Below, one piece after another: positions 26,845 through 37,142 of a DNA stretch of 38,482 nt (its first letter is position 1; every line of letters begins with the position of its first letter). A program made the position numbers and the translations under genes. The DNA lies in the NCBI GenBank assembly GCA_028287105.1, contig JAQBQH010000396.1:1-38482 (forward strand), written 5' to 3'. This DNA is from Myxococcales bacterium (GTDB taxonomy: Bacteria; Myxococcota_A; Polyangia; Palsa-1104). The notes below the pieces were generated by a model that ran no database searches, was not told the DNA's origin, and saw nothing but the letters and a program-made list of their open reading frames with translations.

Positions 26845-28173
26845 TCAGCGCGCGATCAGCCAGGCGATGAGCACGATCAGCACCACCGACGAGAACGCCA
26901 AGAAGTAATAGATCGTCGGGATCGATCCGCCCAGCGCCGGCACGCCACGCGGCTCGGTGTTCGCCTGCGACGACGCCGGTGGCGGCGGCGGCATCGTCGT
27001 CGTCTTCATGTCGAAGAGCGGATCGTGATCTTCCACCTCGTCGCCGTCGAGGTCCGACTTCCAGTTGCGCCCCGAGTCTTCTCCGAGCGGCGGCAACAGA
27101 TCCACCGACGTGCGCTCGTCCTGCGCGACGTAGTTGGCCGCCGTCTCCGCCGCCGCCGCCGCTGCCACCGGCGAGACCTGCACCGCCTCGGCTGCGCTGC
27201 CCAGCTCCCCACGCTGCGCCTGCGACAAGAGGCGTTGCTGCTCCTGCTCCTCGGCGCCGAACGCCGAGCGCATGAACTTGGCCAGATGCAGCGCCGTTCC
27301 CTGCAGCCCGGCCGAACGCATCGCCTTCTCGAGCGCCTCCTGCATGTCGTCGGCGGTCGCGAAGCGATGGTCGGGGTTTTTCTGCAGCGCCTTGACGATG
27401 ACCGCCTCGACCTCTTCGTGGATCTTGTCGTTCAGCGTCCGCGGCGCCGGCACGTCGGCGTTGCTGATGGCCGTGTACGTCTCGTAGGTCGACCCACGCT
27501 TGAACAGCCGCCGCGCCGTGCACAGCTCGAACAGCACGATCCCGAGCGCGAACACGTCGGTCCGTCGATCGAGCGACTGCCCCAGGCACTGCTCGGGCGA
27601 CATGTACGAAAACTTGCCCTTCACCAGGCCCGTGCGGGTCTGCGACTGCCGCCCGTGCGCCTTGGCGATCCCGAAGTCGAGCACCTTGACCAGCCCCTCG
27701 AACGTCACGATCAAGTTCTGCGGCGACACGTCGCGGTGGATGATGTCGAGCGGCGTCCCGTCGGGCAGAGCCTTCTCGTGCGCGTAGTGCAGCCCACTGC
27801 ACGCCTGCGCCACCACGCCGCACGCCACCGCCTGCGGCACCTCGCCGAGCGCCTTGGTCGCGCGCTTGCCGACCTGCGACACCGTCAACCCCGGCACGTA
27901 CTCCATCACCATGAAGTACTTGCCCTCGACCTGCCCGAGCTCCAACACCTGGACGATGTGCGAGTGCGTGAGCCGCGCATTGATGCGCGCCTCGTCGAGG
28001 AACATCTCGACGTACTCGTGATCGATGGCGAGCTTGTCGAGCAGCCGCTTGATGACCACCAGCTTCTCGAAGCCGGCCATCCCGGAGACGCGGGCCAGCC
28101 AGATCTCGGCCATGCCGCCGGTGGCCAGCAGCGCCAGAAGGTCATATTTACCGAAGCGAACCGGGTTGTGCAT
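26845..28173 (-). CDS. tail-anchored Ser/Thr protein kinase
   Basis: 442 aa from ATG 28173. N-terminal Hanks-type kinase domain: glycine-rich LATGGMAEIWLA (16-27), catalytic lysine VVIK42, EARINARLTHSHIVQVLELG, catalytic loop IIHRDVSPQN, DFGIAK, SPEQCLGQSLDRRTDVFALGIVLFELCT, ending about residue 300. HRDVSPQN is common in myxobacterial kinases. A low-complexity Ala/Glu/Asp/Pro linker follows, then one C-terminal helix TIYYFLAFSSVVLIVLIAWLIAR with no extracytoplasmic domain. It lies 23 bp after frr, so probably the tail of the rpsB-tsf-pyrH-frr operon. No Shine-Dalgarno is evident. The longer open frame upstream is a shadow of frr. Confidence 0.92.
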   Translation of the reverse strand: MHNPVRFGKYDLLALLATGGMAEIWLARVSGMAGFEKLVVIKRLLDKLAIDHEYVEMFLDEARINARLTHSHIVQVLELGQVEGKYFMVMEYVPGLTVSQVGKRATKALGEVPQAVACGVVAQACSGLHYAHEKALPDGTPLDIIHRDVSPQNLIVTFEGLVKVLDFGIAKAHGRQSQTRTGLVKGKFSYMSPEQCLGQSLDRRTDVFALGIVLFELCTARRLFKRGSTYETYTAISNADVPAPRTLNDKIHEEVEAVIVKALQKNPDHRFATADDMQEALEKAMRSAGLQGTALHLAKFMRSAFGAEEQEQQRLLSQAQRGELGSAAEAVQVSPVAAAAAAETAANYVAQDERTSVDLLPPLGEDSGRNWKSDLDGDEVEDHDPLFDMKTTTMPPPPPASSQANTEPRGVPALGGSIPTIYYFLAFSSVVLIVLIAWLIAR

Positions 28174-28196
28174 GAGGCGGAGCCCGACGGGGAGGG

Positions 28197-28754
28197 CTAG
28201 ACCTCCATGATCTCGGCTTCTTTTTTTCCGACCAGATCGTCGACCTTTTCGATGCCTTTGTCGATCACGCCCTGGACCAGCTTCTGGCCCTTCTGGTGAT
28301 CGTCCTCGGTGATGTCGCCCGAGGCCTGGTATTCCTTGAGCAGCTCGTTGGCATCGCGACGCTGATTGCGAATCGCGACGCGCGCGTCCTCGCCCATGCG
28401 CTTGATGACCTTGGTCAGCTCGCGGCGGCGCTCCTCGGTGAGCGAGGGAATCGGAATGCGCACCACTTCGCCGTCGCTGTTCGGGTTGACGCCGAGCTCC
28501 CCCTTGCGGATCGAATCCTCGATCGCCGGGATGAGCTTCTTCTCCCACGGCTTGATCATGATGAGCCGCGCGTCGGGCGTCGACAGTGACGCGACCTGAT
28601 TGAGCGGCGTGGGCGTGCCGTAGTAGTCGACGCGTACACCGTCGAGCAGCGCCAGATTGGCGCGGCCGGTGCGCACCTTGGCCAGCTCGCGCTTGAGGGA
28701 CTCGTGCGCCTTGGCGACGCTGCCCTCGAGGTCCTTGACGATGTCGTTCACCAT
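28197..28754 (-). CDS. frr: ribosome recycling factor
   Basis: 185 aa, exact family length. It splits post-termination ribosomes with [59 protein letters not shown] and [37 protein letters not shown] are canonical. GAGGAG stands 8 nt before the ATG, and the start overlaps the pyrH stop by 7 bp. The three-helix bundle is closed by [21 protein letters not shown]. Confidence 0.97.
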   Translation of the reverse strand: MVNDIVKDLEGSVAKAHESLKRELAKVRTGRANLALLDGVRVDYYGTPTPLNQVASLSTPDARLIMIKPWEKKLIPAIEDSIRKGELGVNPNSDGEVVRIPIPSLTEERRRELTKVIKRMGEDARVAIRNQRRDANELLKEYQASGDITEDDHQKGQKLVQGVIDKGIEKVDDLVGKKEAEIMEV

Positions 28755-29494
28755 GGACGGTTCTCCTCGTCTGTCACCAGCGTTCCGATCGATTCGCCGG
28801 CCACCACGCGCCCGATGTTACCGGGCGTATGCAGGTCGAAGACGACGATGGCCAGCTTGTTGTCACGGCACAGCGCGGTCGCTGTCGAGTCCATGACCTT
28901 GAGGTTCTGCTGCAGCACCTCGAGGTAGGTGAGGCGGTGAAAGCGCCGCGCATCGGGATGCTTGACCGGATCTTTGTCGTAGATGCCGTCGACCTTGGTC
29001 GCCTTCATGAGCACCTCGGCGTGGATCTCCATCGCGCGCAGCGACGCCGCCGTGTCGGTCGTGAAATAGGGGTTGCCGGTGCCGGCCGCGAAGATGACCA
29101 CGCGCCCCTTCTCGAGGTGCCTGACAGCGCGCCGCCGGATGTAGGGCTCGCAGAGCTCCTGCATCGCGATGGCCGAGAGCACGCGCGTGGTGACGTTGGC
29201 CCGCTCGAGCGCGTCCTGCAGCGCCAGCGAGTTGAGCACCGTCGCCAGCATGCCCATGTAATCGGCGCTCGCGCGGTCCATGCCGCGCGCCGACCCGGCG
29301 ATACCGCGAAAGATGTTGCCGCCGCCGATGACGATCGCGACTTCGACGCCTTGCGCGCGCACCTCCGCGATTTCCGAGGCGATGCGCTCGAGCGTGTCCG
29401 GATCGATGCCGAATCCACCGTCGCCCATGAGCGCTTCGCCCGAGAGCTTGAGTAGGATGCGCTTGAAGCGAGGTGTGGGCTCTCCCATGAGCAT
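28748..29494 (-). CDS. pyrH: UMP kinase
   Basis: 248 aa. Bacterial hexameric UMP kinase (amino-acid-kinase fold), UMP to [90 protein letters not shown] and [11 protein letters not shown] are all diagnostic. ATG at 29494, or 29488 (MGEPTPRF), would both fit. Overlaps frr. Set between tsf and frr as in most proteobacteria. Confidence 0.97.
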   Translation of the reverse strand: MLMGEPTPRFKRILLKLSGEALMGDGGFGIDPDTLERIASEIAEVRAQGVEVAIVIGGGNIFRGIAGSARGMDRASADYMGMLATVLNSLALQDALERANVTTRVLSAIAMQELCEPYIRRRAVRHLEKGRVVIFAAGTGNPYFTTDTAASLRAMEIHAEVLMKATKVDGIYDKDPVKHPDARRFHRLTYLEVLQQNLKVMDSTATALCRDNKLAIVVFDLHTPGNIGRVVAGESIGTLVTDEENRPW

Positions 29495-29543
29495 GGGAGA
29501 GTAGGGGATCGAAGGGTTGGAGTCTAGAGGATGGAGGGCCTGA

Positions 29544-30209
<666 letters not shown>

Positions 30210-30212
30210 GGC

Positions 30213-31112
30213 TTACTCCTGGCCCTCGCGCTCGCGTCCTTCATCCGGCGAGACCGAAGCCTCGGGGGCCGGACGCGTCGCACCTGCGCGACGCGAGGCG
30301 ATTTCGACCTTGGGGCCGTCGCCGCCCGACGAGACGCGGATGGTCTCGGGCTTCTCTTCGCCTTCGTCACGACCGCGGCGATCGGAGACCGCACGGGTGG
30401 TGGCGAGACGGCCGCCGGCGATGCAAGCATCGGCAACCTTGCTCGTGAAGAGCTTGATGGCGCGGATGGCGTCGTCGTTGCCGGGGATGACGTAGTCGAT
30501 GAGGTCCGGATCGCAGTTGGTGTCGGTGATGGCGATGATCGGAATCTCGAGCTTGCGCGCTTCCTCGACGGCGATGTGCTCCTTCTTCGGGTCGATGATG
30601 AACACCGCGCCCGGCAGGCCGCTCATCGCCTTGATGCCGCCCAGCGTCTTCTCCAGCTTGACGCGCTCGCGCTCGAGGCCGAGCACTTCCTTCTTGTTGA
30701 GGCGCTCGAAGGTGCCGTCTTCCGCCATCTTCTCGATGGAGCGGAGGCGCTCGATCGAGCCCTTGACCGTCTTGAAGTTGGTCAAGGTGCCGCCGAGCCA
30801 GCGGTTGGTCACGTGGTACTGACCCGAGCGCTTGGCCTCTTCCTGAATGACTTCCTGCGCCTGCTTCTTGGTGCCGACGAAGAGGACCGGCGAGCCCGAA
30901 GCGACGGTGTTGACGACGAACTGGTAGGCCTTGTTGAACAGCTTGACCGTGTGCTGCAGGTCGATGATGTGGATGCCGTTACGCGCGCCGAAGATGAACG
31001 GGCGCATCTTGGGGTTCCAACGCTTGGTCTGGTGGCCGAAGTGAACCCCGGCCTCCAACAGCTGACGCATCGAAATGGGTGGTTCGTTGGTGGCTTGCTG
31101 CATGGTTTCCAT
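30213..31112 (-). CDS. rpsB: 30S ribosomal protein S2
   Basis: 299 aa. The core (1-245) is canonical: [100 protein letters not shown]. About 50 extra C-terminal residues are disordered-looking and rich in Arg/Glu/Gly/Pro. AGGAG lies 7 nt before the ATG at 31112, favouring it over the internal ATG at 31103. First gene of the rpsB-tsf-pyrH-frr-kinase operon, behind an approximately 80-nt leader. Confidence 0.97.
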   Translation of the reverse strand: METMQQATNEPPISMRQLLEAGVHFGHQTKRWNPKMRPFIFGARNGIHIIDLQHTVKLFNKAYQFVVNTVASGSPVLFVGTKKQAQEVIQEEAKRSGQYHVTNRWLGGTLTNFKTVKGSIERLRSIEKMAEDGTFERLNKKEVLGLERERVKLEKTLGGIKAMSGLPGAVFIIDPKKEHIAVEEARKLEIPIIAITDTNCDPDLIDYVIPGNDDAIRAIKLFTSKVADACIAGGRLATTRAVSDRRGRDEGEEKPETIRVSSGGDGPKVEIASRRAGATRPAPEASVSPDEGREREGQE

Positions 31113-31199
31113 TGTAAAGCTCCTGCGCGTCTTCCTCGGTGGCCCTCATCGGCGGACGCATTTCGCCTCCGACCACCTGTGTCGTTTGGAAAGCGTGGG

Positions 31200-31228
31200 G
31201 ATCTACCACGCCCATAACGTAGGGTCAA
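31200..31228 (-). promoter_or_regulatory. sigma-70-type promoter of rpsB operon
   Basis: Minus strand TTGACC (plus 31223-31228), a 17-bp spacer, then TAGATC (31200-31205). The -35 matches 5 of 6; the -10 is weaker. Transcription from near 31193 gives an approximately 80-nt leader. The leader contains GGTGG...CCACC ends enclosing GC-rich inner complements (about 31138-31180), which may be an S2 autoregulatory hairpin. Confidence 0.6.
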
Positions 31229-31315
31229 GGCGCCATCCCACATGTGTCAGAAGCTGCCCCATGAGATGGGCGAAGTGTTGAAATTCCACCACATTCATTT
31301 TGTGAAATCGCGAAC

Positions 31316-31344
31316 TTGACGTCGGCAGGCCGCTTGCTTAAGGT
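31316..31344 (+). promoter_or_regulatory. possible promoter of ino1
   Basis: TTGACG (31316-31321), 17 bp, TAAGGT (31339-31344). The -35 is good, the -10 poor. The predicted transcript start would fall just before the ATG at 31353, giving an almost leaderless mRNA. TAAGG could instead be the ribosome-binding site, about 9 nt from the ATG. The two readings exclude each other. Confidence 0.35.
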
Positions 31345-31352
31345 CCGCCTCC

Positions 31353-32675
<1,323 letters not shown>

Positions 32676-32678
32676 CCG

Positions 32679-33179
32679 ATGCGAGGGCTCCTCCTCGCTG
32701 CTCTCGTCCTCACTCTCTCAGGCTGCCCCGGCTCGTCGCTGACCGATTGTGGCAACGAGCCGGACATCTCCGGCCATTGGACCCTCACGTTCAATCCCAT
32801 CGTCGGCGGGCTGCAGCGCTCCGACACCGTCGAAGCGGACCTCACGCAGATGAAGCGGCCGGGCAGCACCTTCGGCTCGCTCCTGTGGGGAACGTTGGTG
32901 TCGACCGACAAGGGCTTCTTCGACTCCATCGACATCCCGCAGCTGGTCGACAACAACGGCTCCAAGACCGGCGCGCTCGTCAGCTGCGAGCTCAAGATCA
33001 ACGTTCCTGTCACGACGGTAGTGACGGACGACAACGCGGAGAATGGACCGCTGCGGCTCTCGCTGACCGGATCGGTGGTGGCGCGCGGAATGATGACAGG
33101 CGACGCTTCGACCGTGATCCGCGTCGATAATCCTGCCATGATGCCTGAGACGTTCACGTGGTCCGGCATACAGCGATAA
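32679..33179 (+). CDS. putative lipoprotein
   Basis: 166 aa. MRGLLLAALVLTLSGC is a clear lipoprotein signal (lipobox L-S-G-C). The mature domain is beta-rich: GHWTLTFNPIVGG, DTVEADLTQM, TFGSLLWGTLVSTDKGFFDSIDIPQL, LVSCELKINVPV, LRLSLTGSVVARGMMTGDAST. This resembles small lipocalin-like or calycin barrels in outline, but no family is recognised. Begins 3 bp after ino1 and overlaps the following exported-protein gene by 22 bp, so co-transcription is likely. Confidence 0.7.
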   Translation: MRGLLLAALVLTLSGCPGSSLTDCGNEPDISGHWTLTFNPIVGGLQRSDTVEADLTQMKRPGSTFGSLLWGTLVSTDKGFFDSIDIPQLVDNNGSKTGALVSCELKINVPVTTVVTDDNAENGPLRLSLTGSVVARGMMTGDASTVIRVDNPAMMPETFTWSGIQR

Positions 33180-33649
33180 TCCTGGCCGTCGCCGCCGTCG
33201 CAACCGTGGCGCTGGCCAAGCCCCCAAAAGATGCGGCGCCCAAGCAGCCGCACGGGCTCCGCCTGCGCACGATCGACATCGGCCATCGCCTCGTGATGAT
33301 CGAAGTCGACGGCTTCACCAAGGCGCCGCCGTCGAACTACTTCACGATGACCGACGATCGCGGGCGTCACTACGTGGCGCAGACGATCCACTGCGATCCG
33401 CCGGCCGACTCGGGCAGCCGCAACTGCGAGCTGGAGATCCCCGACGGCTACGAGCGCCATCCGCTGACGTCGCTCGAGCTGCACGTGCGCGGCCTGCACG
33501 GCAAGACCGTCGCCGTCGCTGCCGAGGACATCAAGAAGGCGTGGACGGCGGCCGAGGAAGCGCACGCCGCGCCGCCCGACGGTGGCAGCCCGCGCGACGG
33601 CGGGGCGCCGCTTGACAGTGCCCCACCCCGGACCGATGCTGGTAAATGA
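33158..33649 (+). CDS. exported protein of unknown function
   Basis: 163 aa, GTG start. MVRHTAIILAVAAVATVALA is a Sec signal peptide with an A-L-A cleavage site before KPPKD. The mature domain has LRTIDIGHRLVMIEVDGFTKAPPSNYFTMTDDRGRHYVAQTIHC and LTSLELHVRGLHGKTVAVAAEDIKKAW, a beta-sandwich-like pattern with two cysteines (IHC...RNCE) that could pair in the periplasm. The tail is Asp/Pro/Gly rich and low complexity. No family recognised. Overlaps the lipoprotein upstream; 36 bp before the diiron gene. Confidence 0.65.
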   Translation: MVRHTAIILAVAAVATVALAKPPKDAAPKQPHGLRLRTIDIGHRLVMIEVDGFTKAPPSNYFTMTDDRGRHYVAQTIHCDPPADSGSRNCELEIPDGYERHPLTSLELHVRGLHGKTVAVAAEDIKKAWTAAEEAHAAPPDGGSPRDGGAPLDSAPPRTDAGK

Positions 33650-33685
33650 CCCAGCGGTCATCATAGCGAGGTCGGGGAGGCGAAG

Positions 33686-34543
33686 ATGTCGTTCGATCTG
33701 TTCCGCGCCGAGATCGATGATCACCACCCGCGCCTCGAGCGTCTGTACGAGCAGGCCAAGAAGGACTTCTGGAATGACTCCACCGCCATCGACTGGGATC
33801 AGCCGCTCACGCTGAAGCCGGACGAGCGCGTCGCGATGGCGAAGATCTTGTCGCTCATCTACTACGGCGAGCGGGCGGCGCTCGAGGTCTCGGCGCAGCT
33901 GGTGCCGCTGGTCGACGACGAGCAGGCCAAGTTCGTGCTGGCCTGTCAGGTGATCGAGGAGGCCAAGCACGTCTCCGCCTTCCGGCGCCTCTTGAAGAAG
34001 CTCGATGTCATCCACCCGGTGAACCCGTGGGTGCGGCGCGTCTTATCCGACCTCGTTGCCACGAAGCACGCGTCGTACAAGCTGGTCGGGATGCAGCTCA
34101 TCGTCGAGAACATCGCCAATCAGCTGTTCAACATCATTCGCGAGCACGTCGACGATCCGCTGATTCGCACGGTGCTCGAGTACGTCGGGCGCGACGAGAA
34201 GAAGCACACCGGTCTGGCGGTGCTCTATCTGCCGCAGATCCTGGCCAAGGTCGGCTTCGTCGAGTCGCACATGCTGTGGGCCAAGCAGATCTACTGGACC
34301 TTCTGCGTGTCGCAGGGGATCTGGGATCACCGGCGCGAAGCGGAGGCGCTCGGGATCGACATCGGGCTGGGGCTGAAGAAGGGGATCGCGGCGCAGGACC
34401 ATCTGGTGGAGCAGATGGGCATCCGGCGCGGCATCTTCAAATCGCCGACGCTCGAGAAGCTCGTGCTATCGATGTACGAGCGCGATTCGCGACGAAAGGG
34501 AAAATGGACGCCAGCTCAGTCAAGAACCTCGTCGAGCAGCTAA
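33686..34543 (+). CDS. ferritin-like diiron protein (R2-like)
   Basis: 285 aa; GGGGAGG precedes the ATG. Four-helix-bundle diiron carboxylate ligands are in order: YYGE (helix 1 Glu), EEAKH (helix 2 ExxH), LIVENIAN (helix 3 Glu) and GRDEKKH (helix 4 ExxH). The opening IDWDQPLTLKPDERVAMAKILSLIYYGERAALEVSAQLVPL resembles ribonucleotide reductase R2 and R2-like oxidases, but no radical-tyrosine assignment can be made and no NrdA is near. The substrate is unknown. The Ser-rich C-terminal tail lies in the 40-bp overlap with the next gene and may be non-functional. Confidence 0.8.
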   Translation: MSFDLFRAEIDDHHPRLERLYEQAKKDFWNDSTAIDWDQPLTLKPDERVAMAKILSLIYYGERAALEVSAQLVPLVDDEQAKFVLACQVIEEAKHVSAFRRLLKKLDVIHPVNPWVRRVLSDLVATKHASYKLVGMQLIVENIANQLFNIIREHVDDPLIRTVLEYVGRDEKKHTGLAVLYLPQILAKVGFVESHMLWAKQIYWTFCVSQGIWDHRREAEALGIDIGLGLKKGIAAQDHLVEQMGIRRGIFKSPTLEKLVLSMYERDSRRKGKWTPAQSRTSSSS

Positions 34544-34944
34544 TCCCGTTTGCCAAGAAGACCGGTGTCGTGGCCGAGGAGCTGACGGCGACCAAGGTGA
34601 AGCTGCGTCTTCCGGACGACCCGACCAATCTCAACCCGATGGGCATCTTGCACGCGGGGGCGACGTTCACGCTCGCGGAGACCGCGGCGGCGGCGCTGTG
34701 CCTGATGGCGCTCGGGTCGCAGGCGATGTTCATCGGCAAGCGCGTCGACATCTCGTTTCGGCGGCCCGGCAAGGGCGAGATCGCGGCGGTGGCGCAGCTG
34801 ACGCCGGTCGAGGCGCAGCGGATCCTCGACGGCGTCAAGCGCGACGGCAAGACCGAGGCGGCGATTACGGTCGATGTCGTCGACGGCGCCGGCGAGCCGG
34901 TCGCGTCGGCGACGGTCACGATGTCCGTTCGCCGTATCGGCTAA
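34504..34944 (+). CDS. hotdog-fold thioesterase (PaaI/DUF4442-like)
   Basis: 146 aa from ATG 34504. LNPMGILHAGATFTLAETAAAALCLMALGS is the central hotdog helix with the 'N..G.lHGG....l.e.a' pattern. IGKRVDISFRRPGKGEIAAVAQLTP and ITVDVVDGAGEPVASATVTMSVR form the sheet, as in PaaI/YbaR-type and DUF4442 proteins. Likely an acyl-CoA thioesterase; substrate unknown. It overlaps the diiron gene by 40 bp in another frame, suggesting a paired function, possibly in fatty-acyl modification (inference). Confidence 0.8.
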   Translation: MDASSVKNLVEQLIPFAKKTGVVAEELTATKVKLRLPDDPTNLNPMGILHAGATFTLAETAAAALCLMALGSQAMFIGKRVDISFRRPGKGEIAAVAQLTPVEAQRILDGVKRDGKTEAAITVDVVDGAGEPVASATVTMSVRRIG

Positions 34945-34945
34945 G

Positions 34946-34955
34946 AGCCGTCAGC
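34946..34955 (+). repeat. decamer repeat AGCCGTCAGC after the thioesterase gene
   Basis: A copy of the repeat seen in the dnaN-recF gap. It is 1 nt past the thioesterase TAA and covers the stop of the convergent small gene. Confidence 0.5.
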
Positions 34956-35304
34956 GCTGAAGGACGCGCTTGCCGGCGACGCGCGCGGCCGCCTCGGCGA
35001 CGCGGCGCACGCGCACCGTCAAGAGCGTGGCGTCGAAGTCGGGCGGCTCACCGTCGCTGGAGGAGGCGCGCACGCCCATCTCCATCAACACCGGATCGTG
35101 CAACCGATCGTCGGTGATGATGCGCGCCACCGCGCGCTGCTCCTGCCAGGCCGCGACCTCGGTCGTGCCTTTGGTTTTTGGCGTCGAGAGCTCGATGTGC
35201 AAGATGGCGTCGAACGGAATGTCGATGCCGCGCACGCGGAATGCCGTGCCGTCGTCGTCGACGGCGATGCGCGCCTTTTCGAGGAGCTCGACGTCGGCGA
35301 TCAC
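34951..35304 (-). CDS. small uncharacterised protein
   Basis: 117 aa from GTG 35304, which overlaps the epimerase stop (GTGA). VIADVELLEKARIAVDDDGTAFRVRGIDIPFDAILHIELSTPKTKGTTEVAAW, then ARIITDDRLHDPVLMEMGVRASSS and FDATLLTVRVRRVAEAA, suggest a small beta barrel with a C-terminal helix, PH-like in outline. No signal peptide. No recognisable family. The longer open frame above it is the epimerase read in a wrong frame. Confidence 0.55.
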   Translation of the reverse strand: MIADVELLEKARIAVDDDGTAFRVRGIDIPFDAILHIELSTPKTKGTTEVAAWQEQRAVARIITDDRLHDPVLMEMGVRASSSDGEPPDFDATLLTVRVRRVAEAAARVAGKRVLQR

Positions 35305-36251
35305 GGCTGCTCCTTGAACCAGGCGCAGAAGCGCGCGATGCCGTCTTCGATGGGGACCTTGGGCGCGTAGTCGAGATCGCGCGCCGCGTGGGTGACGTCG
35401 GCGTAGGTGATCGGCACGTCGCCCGGCTGGTCCGGTTGGCGATCGAGGATGGCCTGCTTGCCGACGCCCGCTTCGATGAGCTCGACGAGGCGCGCCAGCG
35501 TCGTCGTGCGCGAGCCGCCCAGGTTGTAGACGCGATGCGCGCCGCCCTGGCACTGGTCGAGCGACGCGACCACGCCGTCGATGATGTCGTCGATGAAGGT
35601 GTAGTCGCGCGCCGTCGAGCCGTCGCCGTAGAACGGCACCGGCTTACCCTCGCGGATGAGCCGCGCGAACTTGTGGATGGCCATCTCCGGGCGTTGGCGC
35701 GGACCGTAGACGGTGAAGAAGCGCAGCGCCGAGGTCGCGATGGCGTAGAGGTCGGAGTAGTTGCTGCAGAAGAGCTCGCCGGCGCGTTTGGAGGCCGCGT
35801 AGGGCGAGGCGGGCTTCACTGCGGGATCGGTCTCGCGGAATGGCACCTCGTTGCGCGCGCCGTATACCGACGAGGACGAGGCGAAGACGAAGCGATTGAC
35901 CGCGTGCGCGCGGCACGCCTCGAGCAGGTTGAGCGTGCCCTCGATGTTGACGCGCTGGTAGCGCTTCGGCTGCGCCAACGACGGACGCACGCCGGCGAGC
36001 GCGCCGAGGTGGATGACGGCGTCGAAGCGGTGGGCGGCGAAGAGGCGCTCGACGAGGTCGGCGTCGAGAAAGTCGCCCTCGGTAAAGTCGACCGTGTCGC
36101 CGAGGAGCGCGAGGTTGCGCCGATGCAGCGGTGCCGGATAGAGCGTCTCGTCGAAGTTGTCGAGGCCGACGACGCTGTCGCCGCGCGCGACGAGGCGGGC
36201 GGCCAGGTGCGAGCCGATGAAGCCGGCCACTCCGGTCAAAAAGATCTTCAC
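35301..36251 (-). CDS. NAD-dependent nucleotide-sugar epimerase/dehydratase (UDP-glucuronate 4-epimerase-like)
   Basis: 316 aa, extended SDR. NAD site TGVAGFIGSHLAARLVARG; DNFDETLYPAPLHRRNLALL has the 'D.F...Y....R..nl' element of UDP-glucuronate 4-epimerases. VIHLGALAGVRPSL is followed by ASSSSVYG and the catalytic YAASK (Tyr/Lys). RFFTVYGPRQRPEMAI and YGDGSTARDYTFIDDIIDGV complete the sugar-binding side. Likely converts UDP-glucuronate to UDP-galacturonate or a related sugar for envelope polysaccharide. The precise substrate is inferred. Confidence 0.9.
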   Translation of the reverse strand: MKIFLTGVAGFIGSHLAARLVARGDSVVGLDNFDETLYPAPLHRRNLALLGDTVDFTEGDFLDADLVERLFAAHRFDAVIHLGALAGVRPSLAQPKRYQRVNIEGTLNLLEACRAHAVNRFVFASSSSVYGARNEVPFRETDPAVKPASPYAASKRAGELFCSNYSDLYAIATSALRFFTVYGPRQRPEMAIHKFARLIREGKPVPFYGDGSTARDYTFIDDIIDGVVASLDQCQGGAHRVYNLGGSRTTTLARLVELIEAGVGKQAILDRQPDQPGDVPITYADVTHAARDLDYAPKVPIEDGIARFCAWFKEQP

Positions 36252-36260
36252 GCCCCGACG

Positions 36261-37088
36261 CTACCTTTGCGGGACGTGCGCGCGCAAGCGAGCGATGATC
36301 TTGACCACGTCGCCGGTGACCGGCGCCAGCCGCTCCGCCTGGCACAGCGCCCGCAGCGCCTCCTGGCCGCGGCTCTCGTCGTGCAAGGAGAGCAGGGCGT
36401 CGCGCAGGGCCGCCTGCACGCGGCCGTCGAGCGGCGGGGCGAGGACCATGCCGTCGGGCGGAATGGGGTCGGTGACGTCGAGGACACGCAGCTTGCCGGC
36501 CACGGCGTCGCCGAGCGCCTGCCTGAGCTCGAGCTGCGCGAGCTTGAAATGCTGATCGCGCGCCGAGCCGGCGGCATCGCTGACGTAGTGGGCGCAGAGC
36601 TCGGCGTCGCCGTCGGCCACGGCGCGCGCGGCGGCGTTGGCGGTGCCGTGGAACGATTCGCTGGCGAAGTCGTAGCGCGGGTCGAGCCCGGCCGCCTGGA
36701 GATGGAGCTGCGGAAACAGGTAGCCCGAGGCGCTGTACGGATCGGCCCAGGCGGCGCGCACGCCGCGGAGGCCGCGCACGGTGGTGCGATGGCTGTCGGC
36801 GCGGACGAGGAGCGCGGCGCGATAGGCGAGGGCGCCGCCGCGCTCCGAGACGCAGGCCAGCGGTGCGCCCTCGATGGCGGCGCGCACGTGCATGAGCGGC
36901 GGCATCCAGGCGACGCTGACGCCACCGACGAGGACGCCGTCGAGCAGCTGCTCGTAGTCGGCGGTGACCACGACGCTGATCTTGCGGCCGACGCGGGCGG
37001 AGAGCGCCTCGGCAAAGCGTCGCGCCGCGGCGTCCAGATCGGCGCCTGCGTGGCTGCGGCTGATGCCAAAGCTGAGACCGCCCCCCAT
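36261..37088 (-). CDS. PhnD-like periplasmic-binding-fold protein without signal peptide
   Basis: 275 aa from ATG 37088. GGLSFGISRSHAGADLDAAARRFAEALSARVGRKISVVVTADYEQLLDGVLVGGVSVAWMPPL is the start of a phosphate/phosphonate-type substrate-binding fold (PhnD, 'Y..l...l..g..D.aw..P'). VRGLRGVRAAWADPYSASGYLFPQLHLQAAGLDP follows the 'P.S.SGY..P...L...G.dp' signature. The N terminus is neither hydrophobic nor a lipobox, so the protein should stay in the cytoplasm; an upstream ATG (37124) adds only an Arg-rich segment. No permease or ATPase neighbours. A sensory or enzymatic use of the fold is possible. Lies 10 nt upstream of the epimerase gene on the same strand. Confidence 0.75.
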   Translation of the reverse strand: MGGGLSFGISRSHAGADLDAAARRFAEALSARVGRKISVVVTADYEQLLDGVLVGGVSVAWMPPLMHVRAAIEGAPLACVSERGGALAYRAALLVRADSHRTTVRGLRGVRAAWADPYSASGYLFPQLHLQAAGLDPRYDFASESFHGTANAAARAVADGDAELCAHYVSDAAGSARDQHFKLAQLELRQALGDAVAGKLRVLDVTDPIPPDGMVLAPPLDGRVQAALRDALLSLHDESRGQEALRALCQAERLAPVTGDVVKIIARLRAHVPQR

Positions 37089-37142
37089 CGTAACCAGTGT
37101 TCCTCGACGGCAGCGGCGCGTCAACTTGCGTCGCGCGCGACG

